Shown one piece after another: positions 17,020 to 25,211 of a stretch of DNA of 38,131 nucleotides. The stretch lies in assembly GCA_964579415.1 (NCBI GenBank), contig CAZOGW010000016.1, positions 1 to 38,131 on the forward strand, read 5' to 3'. A program made the position numbers and the translations under genes. The notes under the pieces were generated by a model. The model had not been told where the DNA came from and did no database searches. It saw only the letters and a list, made by a program, of their open reading frames with translations. Position 1 is the stretch's first letter. The number at the start of each line of letters is the position of its first letter. The stretch is from CAZOGW01 sp964579415 (GTDB taxonomy: Bacteria; Actinomycetota; Acidimicrobiia; Spongiisociales; UBA5794).

Positions 17020-18665
17020 AGCCCCGCCTCCTCGGCGGGCACCGGAGTGGAGCCCGGCTCGACGAGACGGCCGCCGTCCAGATGCACCTCGCGGTCACAC
17101 CCCGCCAGGGTGGAGCGGCGGTGGGCGATGACCAGCACGGTGCGGCCCGTGGTGAGCCGCCCGATGGCGGCGGACAGCCGGGCCTCGGTGTCGAGGTCGA
17201 CGTTGGACGTGGGCTCGTCGAGCACCACCACCGGAGCGTCGAGGAGCAGGGCCCGGGCGACGGCGAGGCGCTGTGCCTCACCGCCGCTGAGGCGCAGGCC
17301 CTGCTCGCCCACCTCGGTGTCGAGCCCGCCCCGGCTACGCACCAGCTCGCCCAACTCGGCGGCATCGAGCGCATCCCACAGCTCGCCGTCGGATGCCCCG
17401 GGAGCGGCCAGGCGCAGGTTGCCGGCCACGGTGCCGGCGAACAGGTGCGGCCGCTGCGACACCACCGCCACCGGCCCGCCGACCTCGACGGAACCCTCGG
17501 TGGGTCGGTGCAGCCCGGCCACCAGGGCGGCCAGCGTCGACTTTCCGGACCCGGAGGGGCCCACCAGTGCCACCTTCTCGCCGGGGAGGACGGTGAGGGA
17601 TGCGTCCCGCAGCACGTCGGGACCGTCGGGGTAGGCGAAGCGCACCGCGTCCACGACCACCGAGCCCGGTTCCCCCGACCATGCCCGGGCGGCGGGCACC
17701 GACGGCGCCGCCGCCAACAGCCGGCGGATCTGCCCGGCGGCTGCCCGGCCGATGGCGCCCATATAGAAGAAGCGCCCGATCTGGTTGAGCGGCTCGATGA
17801 GCAGGACGCCGAGCAGCACCAGCGCCACCGCCTCGCCGGGCGTGACCGCCTGCTGCGACAGCCGCCACGCCGCCATCGCCGCGGCGGCGACCACGGTGCC
17901 CAGGGTGAACAGGGTGTCGACCCCGAGCAGGGCGAGCTGGTTGACCCGCAGCAGGCGCATGGTGTCGGCACGGAGGTGCTCCGACTCGGCTGCCAGAGAG
18001 TCCCCATAGTCTCCCGCCCGGTCCATCGCCCGCAGGGTGCGCAGCCCGTGCACGCCGTCGAGGAAGCGCGCCGCCAGCCGGTCGGCCGTCTCCCGGTAGC
18101 GGGCCGTGACCGACGAGAAGCGCCTCTCCAGGCCGCGCAGCAACCCGGGGACGACGGGGAGCAGCACCACCAGCACCAGCGCCGTGGGCAGGTCGACGGA
18201 TGCCACCGCGGCGGCGAGGAGCAGCGGGGCGGCGATACCGCCGACGAGTTGCGGGACGAAACGCCCGGCGTATTCGCCCACGGCGCCGACCCCCTCGGTG
18301 GCCTGGTTCACCAGCGCTCCGGTGCGGCGGTCGGCGTCGGTTGGCCCGATGGCGACGACGGCGTCCACCACCCGGCGCCGCAGGTCCCGCTCCACCCGGA
18401 CCGCGGTGCGGGCGCCCAGCAGTGGGACCACGGAGGCGAGGAGCGCCCGCGCCGCCAGGAACCCGCCGGCCCACGCCAGCGCCGAGGCGGGTGAACCGCC
18501 CTGGACGGCGGCGTCGACGACCCTCCCCAGCGCCAGCACCGCAAGGGCTCCCGCCAGTGTGCGCAGCAACACGACCAGCACCGTGCTGCGGATCGTCTGC
18601 TTCCCCGCCGACACCACCGATACCGGTTGCGATGTCGCGGTGGCGGCTCGGCTGGGTGGGGGCAT
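17016..18665 (-). CDS. CydD-like ABC exporter half-transporter
   Basis: 549 residues: membrane domain (about 25-310) plus ATPase (about 325-549). Membrane-domain features include 'ERDLRRRVVDAVVAIGP', 'VGEYAGRFVPQLVGGIAAPLLL' and 'FLDGVHGLRTLRAMDRA', all CydD-like. The ATPase has Walker A 'GPSGSGKST', signature 'LSGGEAQRLAVARALL', Walker B 'VVVLDEPTS' and 'AHR'. Gene order (CydD-like then CydC-like, 4-bp overlap) matches actinobacterial cydDC. The start lies 81 bp downstream of idi on the same strand with no evident terminator between, so read-through from idi is possible. The substrate is unknown. Confidence 0.85.
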   Translation of the reverse strand: MPPPSRAATATSQPVSVVSAGKQTIRSTVLVVLLRTLAGALAVLALGRVVDAAVQGGSPASALAWAGGFLAARALLASVVPLLGARTAVRVERDLRRRVVDAVVAIGPTDADRRTGALVNQATEGVGAVGEYAGRFVPQLVGGIAAPLLLAAAVASVDLPTALVLVVLLPVVPGLLRGLERRFSSVTARYRETADRLAARFLDGVHGLRTLRAMDRAGDYGDSLAAESEHLRADTMRLLRVNQLALLGVDTLFTLGTVVAAAAMAAWRLSQQAVTPGEAVALVLLGVLLIEPLNQIGRFFYMGAIGRAAAGQIRRLLAAAPSVPAARAWSGEPGSVVVDAVRFAYPDGPDVLRDASLTVLPGEKVALVGPSGSGKSTLAALVAGLHRPTEGSVEVGGPVAVVSQRPHLFAGTVAGNLRLAAPGASDGELWDALDAAELGELVRSRGGLDTEVGEQGLRLSGGEAQRLAVARALLLDAPVVVLDEPTSNVDLDTEARLSAAIGRLTTGRTVLVIAHRRSTLAGCDREVHLDGGRLVEPGSTPVPAEEAGL

Positions 18666-18746
18666 GCGCTCGGTCAGGGGTCGGGAGGGCTTCCCCGCAA
18701 CCTACACGCCCCGCCGAGTTGAGAGGAACTGGGGGCCGCGGGTCCC

Positions 18747-19280
18747 TCAGTCCGGTGCCATCCCGGATCGGGCCACGGCGAGGACCCGGGCGAACCAGGG
18801 GGTGAAGCCGGGGCCCGACACGTCGGTGCCGGGCCCGATGTCCAGCCAGCGGACCTCGGCCACCTCGGCGGGGTCGGGGAGCGGTTCGGCGGTGAAGATG
18901 CCGGTGAACACGTGGTCCAGCTCGTGCTCGACCAGCCCGGCGGTGGGGTCCTCGGCGCGGTAGAGGACCGTCCCGCGGTGAACCAGCTCAGGCGCCTCGA
19001 CGCCCAGCTCCTGGCGGACCCGTCGCGCCGCCGCCTCCGCCGCGGTCTCTCCCGGCTCGGGGTGGGTGCAGCAGGAGTTGGACCAGAGACCTGCGAAGTG
19101 GTACTTGCCGTCGGCGCGGCGTTGCAGCAGGGTGCGTCCGCCGTCGTCGAAGAGGCACACCGAGACCGCCCGGTGCAGGTACCCGGGAGCGGTGTGGGCG
19201 GCGACCTTCTCCATGGTGCCCACCTCGCTGTCGGCCTCATCGACCAGGACGACTTCAACCGGTGGTGCCGACTCTCCCAT
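18747..19280 (-). CDS. idi: Isopentenyl-diphosphate delta-isomerase, type 1
   Basis: 177 residues, the usual length. It converts IPP to DMAPP in the cytoplasm. The NUDIX-like active site is complete by alignment with the E. coli enzyme: metal ligands His29, His36, His73, Glu118 and Glu120, and catalytic Cys71 in 'WSNSCCTHPEPGE'. 'GLWSNS' and 'RRVRQELG' are also typical. It faces away from the prenyl diphosphate synthase gene, which would use its product, and is followed by the CydDC-like exporter on the same strand. A type 1 isomerase is normal in actinobacteria. Confidence 0.96.
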   Translation of the reverse strand: MGESAPPVEVVLVDEADSEVGTMEKVAAHTAPGYLHRAVSVCLFDDGGRTLLQRRADGKYHFAGLWSNSCCTHPEPGETAAEAAARRVRQELGVEAPELVHRGTVLYRAEDPTAGLVEHELDHVFTGIFTAEPLPDPAEVAEVRWLDIGPGTDVSGPGFTPWFARVLAVARSGMAPD

Positions 19281-19298
19281 GCGCCCACTCTGGCACGT

Positions 19299-19436
19299 CT
19301 ATCGGGTCATCTCGTCGCCGAGTCTCACTACCGCCTCCATGAAGGCGTCGACGTCCCCGTCGTCCGTCCGCACGTTGATGAAGCAGGGGCGGATGGGTTT
19401 CACGCTACCGCCACGAAGGCGGGAGCTGTCCGCATC
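19299..19436 (-). pseudogene. C-terminal remnant of a PLP-dependent (group II) decarboxylase
   Basis: The minus-strand frame ending in TAG at 19299 reads 'SSRLRGGSVKPIRPCFIN' and then 'VRTDDGDVDAFMEAVVRLG'. This matches the usual C-terminus of aromatic-amino-acid/glutamate-type decarboxylases, where 'LR(P/A)C(F/I)(I/V)N.RT...DVD' ends the small domain. Only about 45 codons remain. Upstream the frame enters the antisense strand of the prenyl synthase gene, where family similarity is lost. It is therefore a truncated fossil lying exactly between idi and the prenyl synthase gene. Confidence 0.6.
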
Positions 19437-19461
19437 GCGCGCGGCGTCGCCCCCCGCTTGG

Positions 19462-19467
19462 TACGGT
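19462..19467 (+). promoter_or_regulatory. Candidate -10 box for a leaderless prenyl synthase mRNA
   Basis: TACGGT (a TANNNT-type -10) lies 5 nt before the ATG at 19473, and no ribosome site is visible. Leaderless transcripts with this layout are common in actinobacteria. No -35 element is clear. Confidence 0.25.
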
Positions 19468-19472
19468 GCGAC

Positions 19473-20522
19473 ATGATGGACCTGGAAGCGATCGGGGCGG
19501 CAGTCGACCGCAGGCTGGGGGACTTCCTCTCCGAGCAGGTGGCGCACCTCGCCGCCACCGACCGTGACCTCGAACCGCTGGGCCGGGCGGTGGTGCGCCT
19601 CGTCGAGGCGGGCGGCAAGCGCATCCGGCCCGCCTTCGTCTACTGGGGCCACCGCGCCGCCGGTGGGGAGCACGACGACGCGGTGTTCACCCCGGCGGCG
19701 GCAGTCGAGCTGGTCCACGCCTTCGCCCTCATCCAGGACGACGTCATGGACCACTCCCCGACGCGGCGGGGCCGGCCCGCCGCCCACGAGGACTTCGCCG
19801 CCACCCATGTCGCCGCGGCCAATGCCGGCGACCCGCGCTGGTTCGGGGTGTCGGCGGCGGTACTGGCCGGTGACGTCGCCACCGCATGGGCGGCCCGCCT
19901 CTTCGAGGAGTCGGCCTTCCCCGCTCCGGCCCTGGCGGCGGCGCGCCAGGTGCTGACCCGGCTCCAGGTGGAGGTGATCGCCGGGCAGTACCTGGAGCTT
20001 TGGCACACCGGCCGGGAGGCCACCGAGGCCGAGGTGTTGCGGGTCGCCCTGCTCAAGTCGGGCCGCTACACCGTCACCCGCCCCCTCCACCTCGGCGCCG
20101 CCCTGGCCGGGGCGGGCCCTGACCTCGTCGAGGCGCTCACCACCTACGGGGACGCCGTCGGGCTCGGCTTCCAGCTGCGCGACGACGTGCTCGGTCTGTT
20201 CGGCGACCCTGCCGTCACCGGCAAGGGCAACGTCGACGACGTGCGGGAGGGAAAGCGAACGCTGCTGGTGGTGTGGGCACTGGAGCGGGCCGGCGCCGCC
20301 GACCGCGGCGCGCTGCGGGCCCGGCTCGGCAGGAGCCGGGTCACCGCCGAGGACGTTGAGGTGGTGCGTGACGTCGTGGTCCGCACCGGCGCCCTCGCCG
20401 ACGTCGAAGCGCTGGCGGGCCGGCAGCGCGCCGCCGCCGGCGCCGCCCTGGAAGCCGTCCCCGAACCGGCCCGCGCCGCTCTGGCCGGCCTTGCCGATCT
20501 GGCGCTGGACAGAACCACCTGA
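19473..20522 (+). CDS. Short-chain polyprenyl diphosphate synthase (GGPP/FPP synthase family)
   Basis: 349 residues. It condenses IPP with allylic diphosphates. The first Asp-rich motif is 'DDVMD' (89-93) followed by the Arg-rich 'SPTRRGRP'; 'GGKRIRP' (47-53) binds diphosphate. The second motif reads 'QLRDDVLGLFGD' (237-241), with Gly in place of the last Asp, as is common in actinobacterial IdsA/GrcC-type enzymes. Phe84, five residues before the first motif, suggests a short product such as C20 (inference). The chosen ATG at 19473 begins the conserved part; a longer in-frame extension to 18912 runs antisense through idi and is rejected. It lies 224 bp before the ebo-type operon, whose prenyltransferase could use its product. 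Confidence 0.92.
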   Translation: MMDLEAIGAAVDRRLGDFLSEQVAHLAATDRDLEPLGRAVVRLVEAGGKRIRPAFVYWGHRAAGGEHDDAVFTPAAAVELVHAFALIQDDVMDHSPTRRGRPAAHEDFAATHVAAANAGDPRWFGVSAAVLAGDVATAWAARLFEESAFPAPALAAARQVLTRLQVEVIAGQYLELWHTGREATEAEVLRVALLKSGRYTVTRPLHLGAALAGAGPDLVEALTTYGDAVGLGFQLRDDVLGLFGDPAVTGKGNVDDVREGKRTLLVVWALERAGAADRGALRARLGRSRVTAEDVEVVRDVVVRTGALADVEALAGRQRAAAGAALEAVPEPARAALAGLADLALDRTT

Positions 20523-20657
20523 CGTTGTCCGCCCGTATCGAAGGGAGCGCTTGCCGGGCGGGGCTGCGGCTACGGGTGTCACCGTGCGTGGAGCCGCCTG
20601 TCACCGAAAGTCGCCGCGAGTTCTGTCGAAAGCGGGCAGGGTTTGTCCGGCTGGCGC

Positions 20658-20682
20658 TATAATTCACGGAACGGTCCGTAAA
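20658..20682 (+). promoter_or_regulatory. Promoter -10 (TATAAT) and overlapping palindromic operator of the ebo-type operon
   Basis: A consensus TATAAT (20658-20663) is followed at once by the inverted repeat ACGGA-ACGG-TCCGT (20666-20679), with outer TT/AA pairs at 20663-20664 and 20681-20682. A repressor bound there would cover the start point. The -35 region is poor, which suggests dependence on an activator or a non-standard sigma factor. A 7-bp inverted repeat (CCGCCCG at 20529-20535 with CGGGCGG at 20555-20561) nearer the upstream gene may be a weak terminator. The leader to 20746 is about 77 nt and ends with GGGAGG. Confidence 0.5.
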
Positions 20683-20746
20683 GCGCGACGTTACGCCGAA
20701 CCGCCCGACGCCTTCACGGGAGGAGGCCGGGCACCAGGGAGGCTCC

Positions 20747-21898
20747 ATGCCTGAGAGCGTGAGGACAGGTGTGTGGTTCGTGGGCGCCCGTGGCTCGGTC
20801 GCCACCACCGCCGTCGTCGGCGCCGCCGCCGTCGGGAGCGGCATCGTCCCCCCCACCGGCATGGTCACCGCGGTGCCGTCGCTGCCGGAGGTCACCCTCG
20901 CCCACCTCGGCTCGCTGGTGTTCGGCGGCCAGGACGTGGTGTCCACCCCTCTGGTGAAGCGGGCCGAGGAGCTGGCCGCCGACGGCGTGTTCGCCCCCCA
21001 GCTCGTCTCCACCGTCGCCGACCGGCTCACAGCCGCCGACGCCGACATCGTCACCGTCCCCCTGCCCGGTGACGACGCCTCGCCGGCCGAGGCGGCCCGG
21101 CGTCTCACCGACGACCTCGTCTCGTTCCGCCACCGCCACCGCCTCGACACCGCGGTGGTGGTCAATGTCGCCTCCACCGAACCGCCTCCTCCCTGGGAGC
21201 AGCCACCGGCCACCGGCGGGGCACTGTCGGCCACTCTGCAGGCCGGCTGGGAGGCGTGCCCCGCCAGCGTGGTGGTCGCTCTCGGCGCAATCGACGCCGG
21301 CTGTGCCTTCGTCGATTTCACGCCGGGAGCGGCCACCACCGTCCCCGCCCTCGCCGCCATGGCGGCCGAGAGGGGCCTGCCGCTGGCGGGGCGGGACGGC
21401 AAGACGGGGGAGACACTGCTCAAGACCGCCCTTGCCCCGATGTTCGCCGACCGCGGCTTGCAGGTGCTGTCCTGGTCGGGCACCAACCTCCTCGGCGGTG
21501 GTGACGGCGCCCGCCTCGCCGACCCCCGCTATGCCGCCGCCAAGGTGGGCACCAAGGGCCGCGCTCTCGACGCCATCCTCCCCGGCGAGCTGCACACCAG
21601 CGTCCACATCGACCTCGTCCCCGACCTGGGCCAGTGGAAGACCGCATGGGACCACATCCACTTCGAGGGGTTCCTGGGGACCCGGATGACCTTGCAGTTC
21701 ACCTGGCAGGGCTGCGACTCCGCCCTGGCGGCGCCGCTCGTCCTCGACCTGGCCCGCCTCACCGCGGCGGCGGCGCAGCGGGGCATCGGAGGGCCCATCC
21801 CCGAGCTGGGGTTCTTCTTCAAGGACCCGGTGGGCAGCGACCAGCACCGCCTCGGCGAACAATACGCCGCCCTGTGCCGGTGGTTGGAGGCGCTGTGA
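20747..21898 (+). CDS. Inositol-3-phosphate synthase family protein, first gene of an ebo-type operon
   Basis: 383 residues. Inositol-3-phosphate synthases cyclise glucose-6-phosphate to a cyclitol phosphate using bound NAD. The Rossmann motif is 'GARGSVATTAVVG' near the N-terminus. The active-site blocks are clear: 'GRDGKTGETLLKTALAPMF', 'LSWSGTNLLGGGDG', 'HIHFEGFLGTRMTLQFTWQG', 'DSALAAPLVLDLARL' and 'GFFFKDPVGS'. It belongs to the branch that travels with EboA-type genes in actinobacteria, so it may make a pathway-specific cyclitol phosphate, not general inositol. It overlaps the next gene by 4 bp (GTGA). It takes the place of EboD, the AroB-like cyclase of other ebo clusters. Confidence 0.9.
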   Translation: MPESVRTGVWFVGARGSVATTAVVGAAAVGSGIVPPTGMVTAVPSLPEVTLAHLGSLVFGGQDVVSTPLVKRAEELAADGVFAPQLVSTVADRLTAADADIVTVPLPGDDASPAEAARRLTDDLVSFRHRHRLDTAVVVNVASTEPPPPWEQPPATGGALSATLQAGWEACPASVVVALGAIDAGCAFVDFTPGAATTVPALAAMAAERGLPLAGRDGKTGETLLKTALAPMFADRGLQVLSWSGTNLLGGGDGARLADPRYAAAKVGTKGRALDAILPGELHTSVHIDLVPDLGQWKTAWDHIHFEGFLGTRMTLQFTWQGCDSALAAPLVLDLARLTAAAAQRGIGGPIPELGFFFKDPVGSDQHRLGEQYAALCRWLEAL

Positions 21899-22767
21899 CC
21901 CGACCGTCGCTGGGCGACCTGGTCGAACTGGTGCGCCTCCCCGCAGTGGCCAGCGTCCCCGGCGACACCCTGGCGGGAGCCGCCCTCGCCCTCGGCGCCG
22001 GTCGCCTCCCCGGACGCGCCGCCCTCCTGCCCCTGTCGGCGTCGCTGCTCTACCTGGGCGGCATGGCGCTCAACGACTACGCCGACCGCGACGTCGACGC
22101 CACCGAGCGGCCCCACCGGCCCGTCCCATCGGGGAGGGTCACCGCCGACCAGGCGGCGCGGCTGGCCCACGCCCTCACCGCAGCCGGACTCGCCGTCGCC
22201 GCCCTGGCCGGTCGCCGCTCCCTGGCGGTGGCCGTTCCCCTGGCCGCCTCGGTCTACGCCTACGACCTGGCTCTCAAGGACGGCCCGGCGGGACCGGCCG
22301 CCATGGCCGCCTGCCGCACCCTCGACGTGCTGCTGGGAGGATCGGCGGGACGGCTCCGCAGGGCGGTACCGGCTGCCGTCGCGATAGGGGGGCACACCAT
22401 GGTGCTCTCTGTCGTGAGTCGCCGCGAGGTGGACGGCGCCACTGCCGACTTCGCCGCCCGGGCCACCGCGGCCTCGGGGCTGGTCGCCGCCCTCGCCGCC
22501 GCCGCCCTCCCCGGCGGCTCCCGCCGCCGTCTCCCCGGGCTGGCCCTGGTGGCCGCCTATGCCGTCGCGCAGGTCAGGGAGGGACTCGCTGCCGTCGCCG
22601 ACCCGGGGCCACGGGCACTGCAGCGCATGGTGGGCTCCGGCGTACTGGCGGTCATCCCGCTGCAGGGGGCGTTCCTGGTGGCGTCGGGCAGGCAGGTCCT
22701 CGGCTCCGCCGTGACCGCCCTGTGGCCGGTGGCACGGCTGCTGGCCCGGCGCAGGGCGGTGACATGA
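21895..22767 (+). CDS. eboC: UbiA-family prenyltransferase (EboC / SCO3242 type)
   Basis: 290 residues with about eight or nine membrane helices, starting at a GTG that overlaps the previous stop. The first Asp-rich motif 'NDYADRDVD' (60-68) binds Mg-diphosphate, followed by 'ERPHRPVPSGRV'. The second is in 'YAYDLALKDGPAGP' (Asp124, Asp129), then 'CRTLDVLLGGSAG', typical of EboC-like proteins. UbiA enzymes transfer an isoprenyl chain to an acceptor inside the membrane. Given its partners, the acceptor may be a cyclitol or sugar phosphate made by neighbouring enzymes (inference). The next gene overlaps it by 4 bp. Confidence 0.9.
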   Translation: MTRPSLGDLVELVRLPAVASVPGDTLAGAALALGAGRLPGRAALLPLSASLLYLGGMALNDYADRDVDATERPHRPVPSGRVTADQAARLAHALTAAGLAVAALAGRRSLAVAVPLAASVYAYDLALKDGPAGPAAMAACRTLDVLLGGSAGRLRRAVPAAVAIGGHTMVLSVVSRREVDGATADFAARATAASGLVAALAAAALPGGSRRRLPGLALVAAYAVAQVREGLAAVADPGPRALQRMVGSGVLAVIPLQGAFLVASGRQVLGSAVTALWPVARLLARRRAVT

Positions 22768-23624
22768 CCGCCCCGCTGCGCTTCGCCTACTGCAGCAACG
22801 GGCTGCGCGACCACGACCTCGACGGTGCACTGGAACTGGTCGCCGCCCACGGGTATGGCGGCATCGCCCTCACCCTCGACCATGGCCACCTCGACCCCTT
22901 CGACCCCGACCTGGCCCGGCAGCTCACCCGGTTGCGGCGGCGCCTCGACGACCTGGGGCTCGCCGTCGCCGTCGAAACCGGGGCCCGCTTCCTTCTCGAC
23001 CCGCACCGCAAGCACCACCCCACGCTGCTCGACGACGACGGCCGCCGCCTCGACCTGCTGCGCCGCGCCGTCGCCCTCGCCCCCGACCTCGGTGCGGAGG
23101 TGGTGCACCTGTGGTCCGGCGCCCCCACACCGGGTGCGGACCTCGCCACGGCCCGGGAGCGCCTCGCCGCCGCCTGCCGCACCCTTCTCGCCGATGCCGA
23201 GAGCACCGGCGTGGTTCTCGGGTTCGAACCGGAGCCGGGAATGATGGTGGAGACCATCGCCGACTGGGAGGCCCTCCTCGCCGCCGTCGACCACCACCCC
23301 CGCTTCGGTATCACCCTCGACCTGGGCCACTGCCTCGTCACCGAGGTGGCATCCGTGCCCCGGTGTGTCGCCCGGGTGGCGCCCCGCCTGGTGCACGTGC
23401 AGATCGAGGACATGCGCCGCGGCGTCCACCGGCACCTCGCCTTCGGTGAGGGCGACCTGGAGGTCCCCGCCGCGCTGGCGGCGCTGCATGCCTCCGGCTT
23501 CGGCGGCCTGGTGGCCGTCGAGCTGAGCCGCCACAGCCACACCGCCCACATCACCGTGCCCAGGTCGATCGAGTTCCTGCGCCGGGCCGAGAGAGAGGCG
23601 ACCATCGTGGGAGTACCGGCATGA
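22764..23624 (+). CDS. Sugar-phosphate isomerase/epimerase-like TIM barrel (xylose isomerase-like, AP_endonuc_2)
   Basis: 286 residues forming one xylose-isomerase-like TIM barrel. Candidate metal ligands are spread as in the family: a Glu in 'LGFEPEPGMM', an Asp/His pair in 'TLDLGHCLVTE', a His in 'VHVQIEDM' and 'AVELSRHSH' near the end. Start 'MTAPLRFAYCSNGLRDHDL' echoes the EboE start 'IHLAYCTNVHP', so the two barrels in this operon may be related. Known relatives isomerise sugars or inosose intermediates, which fits a cyclitol pathway. It overlaps both neighbours by 4 bp (ATGA). Confidence 0.85.
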   Translation: MTAPLRFAYCSNGLRDHDLDGALELVAAHGYGGIALTLDHGHLDPFDPDLARQLTRLRRRLDDLGLAVAVETGARFLLDPHRKHHPTLLDDDGRRLDLLRRAVALAPDLGAEVVHLWSGAPTPGADLATARERLAAACRTLLADAESTGVVLGFEPEPGMMVETIADWEALLAAVDHHPRFGITLDLGHCLVTEVASVPRCVARVAPRLVHVQIEDMRRGVHRHLAFGEGDLEVPAALAALHASGFGGLVAVELSRHSHTAHITVPRSIEFLRRAEREATIVGVPA

Positions 23625-24337
23625 ACGCCCTGGAGGCAACCCTGCGGGGCCGCATCGACGACGCCGCGTCGGCCTGGCTCGACGAGTCGCTGGCCGCGGT
23701 GGCGGCAGACCCGGCCGCCATCGGCGCCCGCTTCCCCGCCGCCGGCCGCAAGGTCGGTCGAGGCCCGCTTGACCCCGATGCCGAGCCCGGCGACCTGTTC
23801 GCCTGGACGGTCGACGACGCCGCCCGCACCCTGCTCCTCGCCGCCGCCGGGGAAGCCGCCGCCGCCGAGGCTCCCGGCCTCTACCGCCACGGCGACGCCG
23901 CCGAAAGGCGCGGGGTGCTGCGGGCGCTGGCCCATGTGGATGTCGGCGACGCCGGTACCGCCCTCGTCGACGACGCCCTGCGCACCAACGACATGCGCCT
24001 CGTCGCCGCCGCCATGGGCCCCTACGCCCTGGCCCGCCTCGACGACGACGCCGTCGCCCAGGCGACCCTGAAGTGTGTCTTCATGGGCATCCCCATCGGC
24101 CGTATCGACGGTCTCGCCGACCGGGCCACCCCGGAGATGGCCCGCATGCTGGCCGGGTTCGTTCACGAGCGCATCGCCGCCGGCCGGGACATCTCGCCCG
24201 AGGTGTGGCCCTTCATCGAGCTCCACCCGCCCGCCGACGAGCTCGCCGCCATCGAAGCCGAGGTGGACAGTCCCGTCCTGGAACGCCGCACCGCCGCCCT
24301 CGGCGCCCTCGCCATGCGCGGCACCCCGCCCCCCTGA
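23621..24337 (+). CDS. eboA: EboA domain-containing protein
   Basis: 238 residues, soluble and helical. It carries conserved EboA blocks: 'FPAAGRKVGRGPL', 'LRTNDMRLVAAAMGPYA', 'TLKCVFMGIPIGRIDGL' and 'ARMLAGFVHERIAAGR'. No enzyme fold or catalytic motif is known. EboA marks the ebo cluster, which in cyanobacteria is needed to move the scytonemin monomer to the periplasm and which was also acquired by eustigmatophyte plastids. The gene overlaps the previous one by 4 bp and ends 10 bp before eboB. Confidence 0.9.
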   Translation: MNALEATLRGRIDDAASAWLDESLAAVAADPAAIGARFPAAGRKVGRGPLDPDAEPGDLFAWTVDDAARTLLLAAAGEAAAAEAPGLYRHGDAAERRGVLRALAHVDVGDAGTALVDDALRTNDMRLVAAAMGPYALARLDDDAVAQATLKCVFMGIPIGRIDGLADRATPEMARMLAGFVHERIAAGRDISPEVWPFIELHPPADELAAIEAEVDSPVLERRTAALGALAMRGTPPP

Positions 24338-24347
24338 GGAGAGAACC

Positions 24348-25211
24348 ATGCGCGTCTTCGATCCCCACATCCACATGACCTCCCGCACCACCGACGACTA
24401 CGAGGCCATGGCCGCCGCCGGTGTCGTCGCCGTGGTGGAGCCGGCGTTCTGGCTGGGCCAGCCCCGTACCTCGGTGGGCAGCTTCGCCGACTACTTCGAC
24501 GCCCTTCTCGGCTGGGAGCCCTTCCGCGCCTCGCAGTTCGGCGTCCGCCACCACTGCGCCATCGCCCTCAACCCCAAGGAGGCCAATGACCCGGCCTTCC
24601 GCCAGGACGTTCTCGACCTGCTGCCCCGCTACCTGGAGAAGGACGGCGTCGTCGCCGTCGGTGAGGTGGGCTACGACTCGATGACCCCCGCCGAGGACGA
24701 AGTGATGGCAGCCCAGCTCGAGATGGCCATCGAGCACGACCTACCGGTGCTGGTGCACACCCCGCACCGGGACAAAGCCGCAGGCACCCGGCGCACCCTG
24801 GATCTCGTGGGCGAGTCCGGCATCGACCCGGGCCGGGTGGTGGTCGACCACAACAACGAGCTCACCATCCCCATGGTCGCCGGGACCGGCTGCTGGGCCG
24901 CCTTCTCCATCTACCCCCACACCAAGATGGACGAGGTGCGCATGGTGCGCATCCTCCAGGAATACGGCACCGAGCGGATGCTGGTCAACTCCGCAGCCGA
25001 CTGGGGCCGTAGCGACCCGCTCAAGGTGGTGCGGACGGCAGAGGAGATGACCCGCGCCGGGTTCGACGACGACGAGATCGACCGGGTGGTGTGGCGCAAC
25101 CCGGTGGCGTTCTACGCCCAGAGCGGCCGCCTCGAGCTGGAGGCGGTCGAGCCGGACCCTTCGGCCACCTTCGCCGGCAGCTCGGTGCTGCGGGGAGAGC
25201 GGCCCGGCTGA
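24348..25211 (+). CDS. eboB: TatD-like metal-dependent hydrolase (EboB)
   Basis: 287 residues of the amidohydrolase/TatD fold. Metal ligands are visible: 'DPHIHM' (His7, His9), a Glu in 'VAVGEVGYDS', 'VLVHTPHRDK', 'VVDHNNE' and an Asp in 'NSAADWGRSD'. The substrate is unknown; despite the TatD name, a small-molecule ester or cyclic product is as likely as DNA in this setting (inference). A strong ribosome site (AGGAGAG) lies just before the ATG; in-frame codons back to 24075 are antisense noise inside eboA. The stop overlaps the eboE start as TGATG. Confidence 0.9.
   Translation: MRVFDPHIHMTSRTTDDYEAMAAAGVVAVVEPAFWLGQPRTSVGSFADYFDALLGWEPFRASQFGVRHHCAIALNPKEANDPAFRQDVLDLLPRYLEKDGVVAVGEVGYDSMTPAEDEVMAAQLEMAIEHDLPVLVHTPHRDKAAGTRRTLDLVGESGIDPGRVVVDHNNELTIPMVAGTGCWAAFSIYPHTKMDEVRMVRILQEYGTERMLVNSAADWGRSDPLKVVRTAEEMTRAGFDDDEIDRVVWRNPVAFYAQSGRLELEAVEPDPSATFAGSSVLRGERPG

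Noticed and set aside
15547..17634. 695-codon plus-strand frame opposite the CydDC-like genes
   Set aside because: It is a GC-rich antisense frame with no recognisable domain; both minus-strand genes under it have complete Walker and signature motifs.
18912..19472. Longer N-terminus for the prenyl diphosphate synthase
   Set aside because: The extension is antisense to idi and to the decarboxylase remnant; the family start fits the ATG at 19473.
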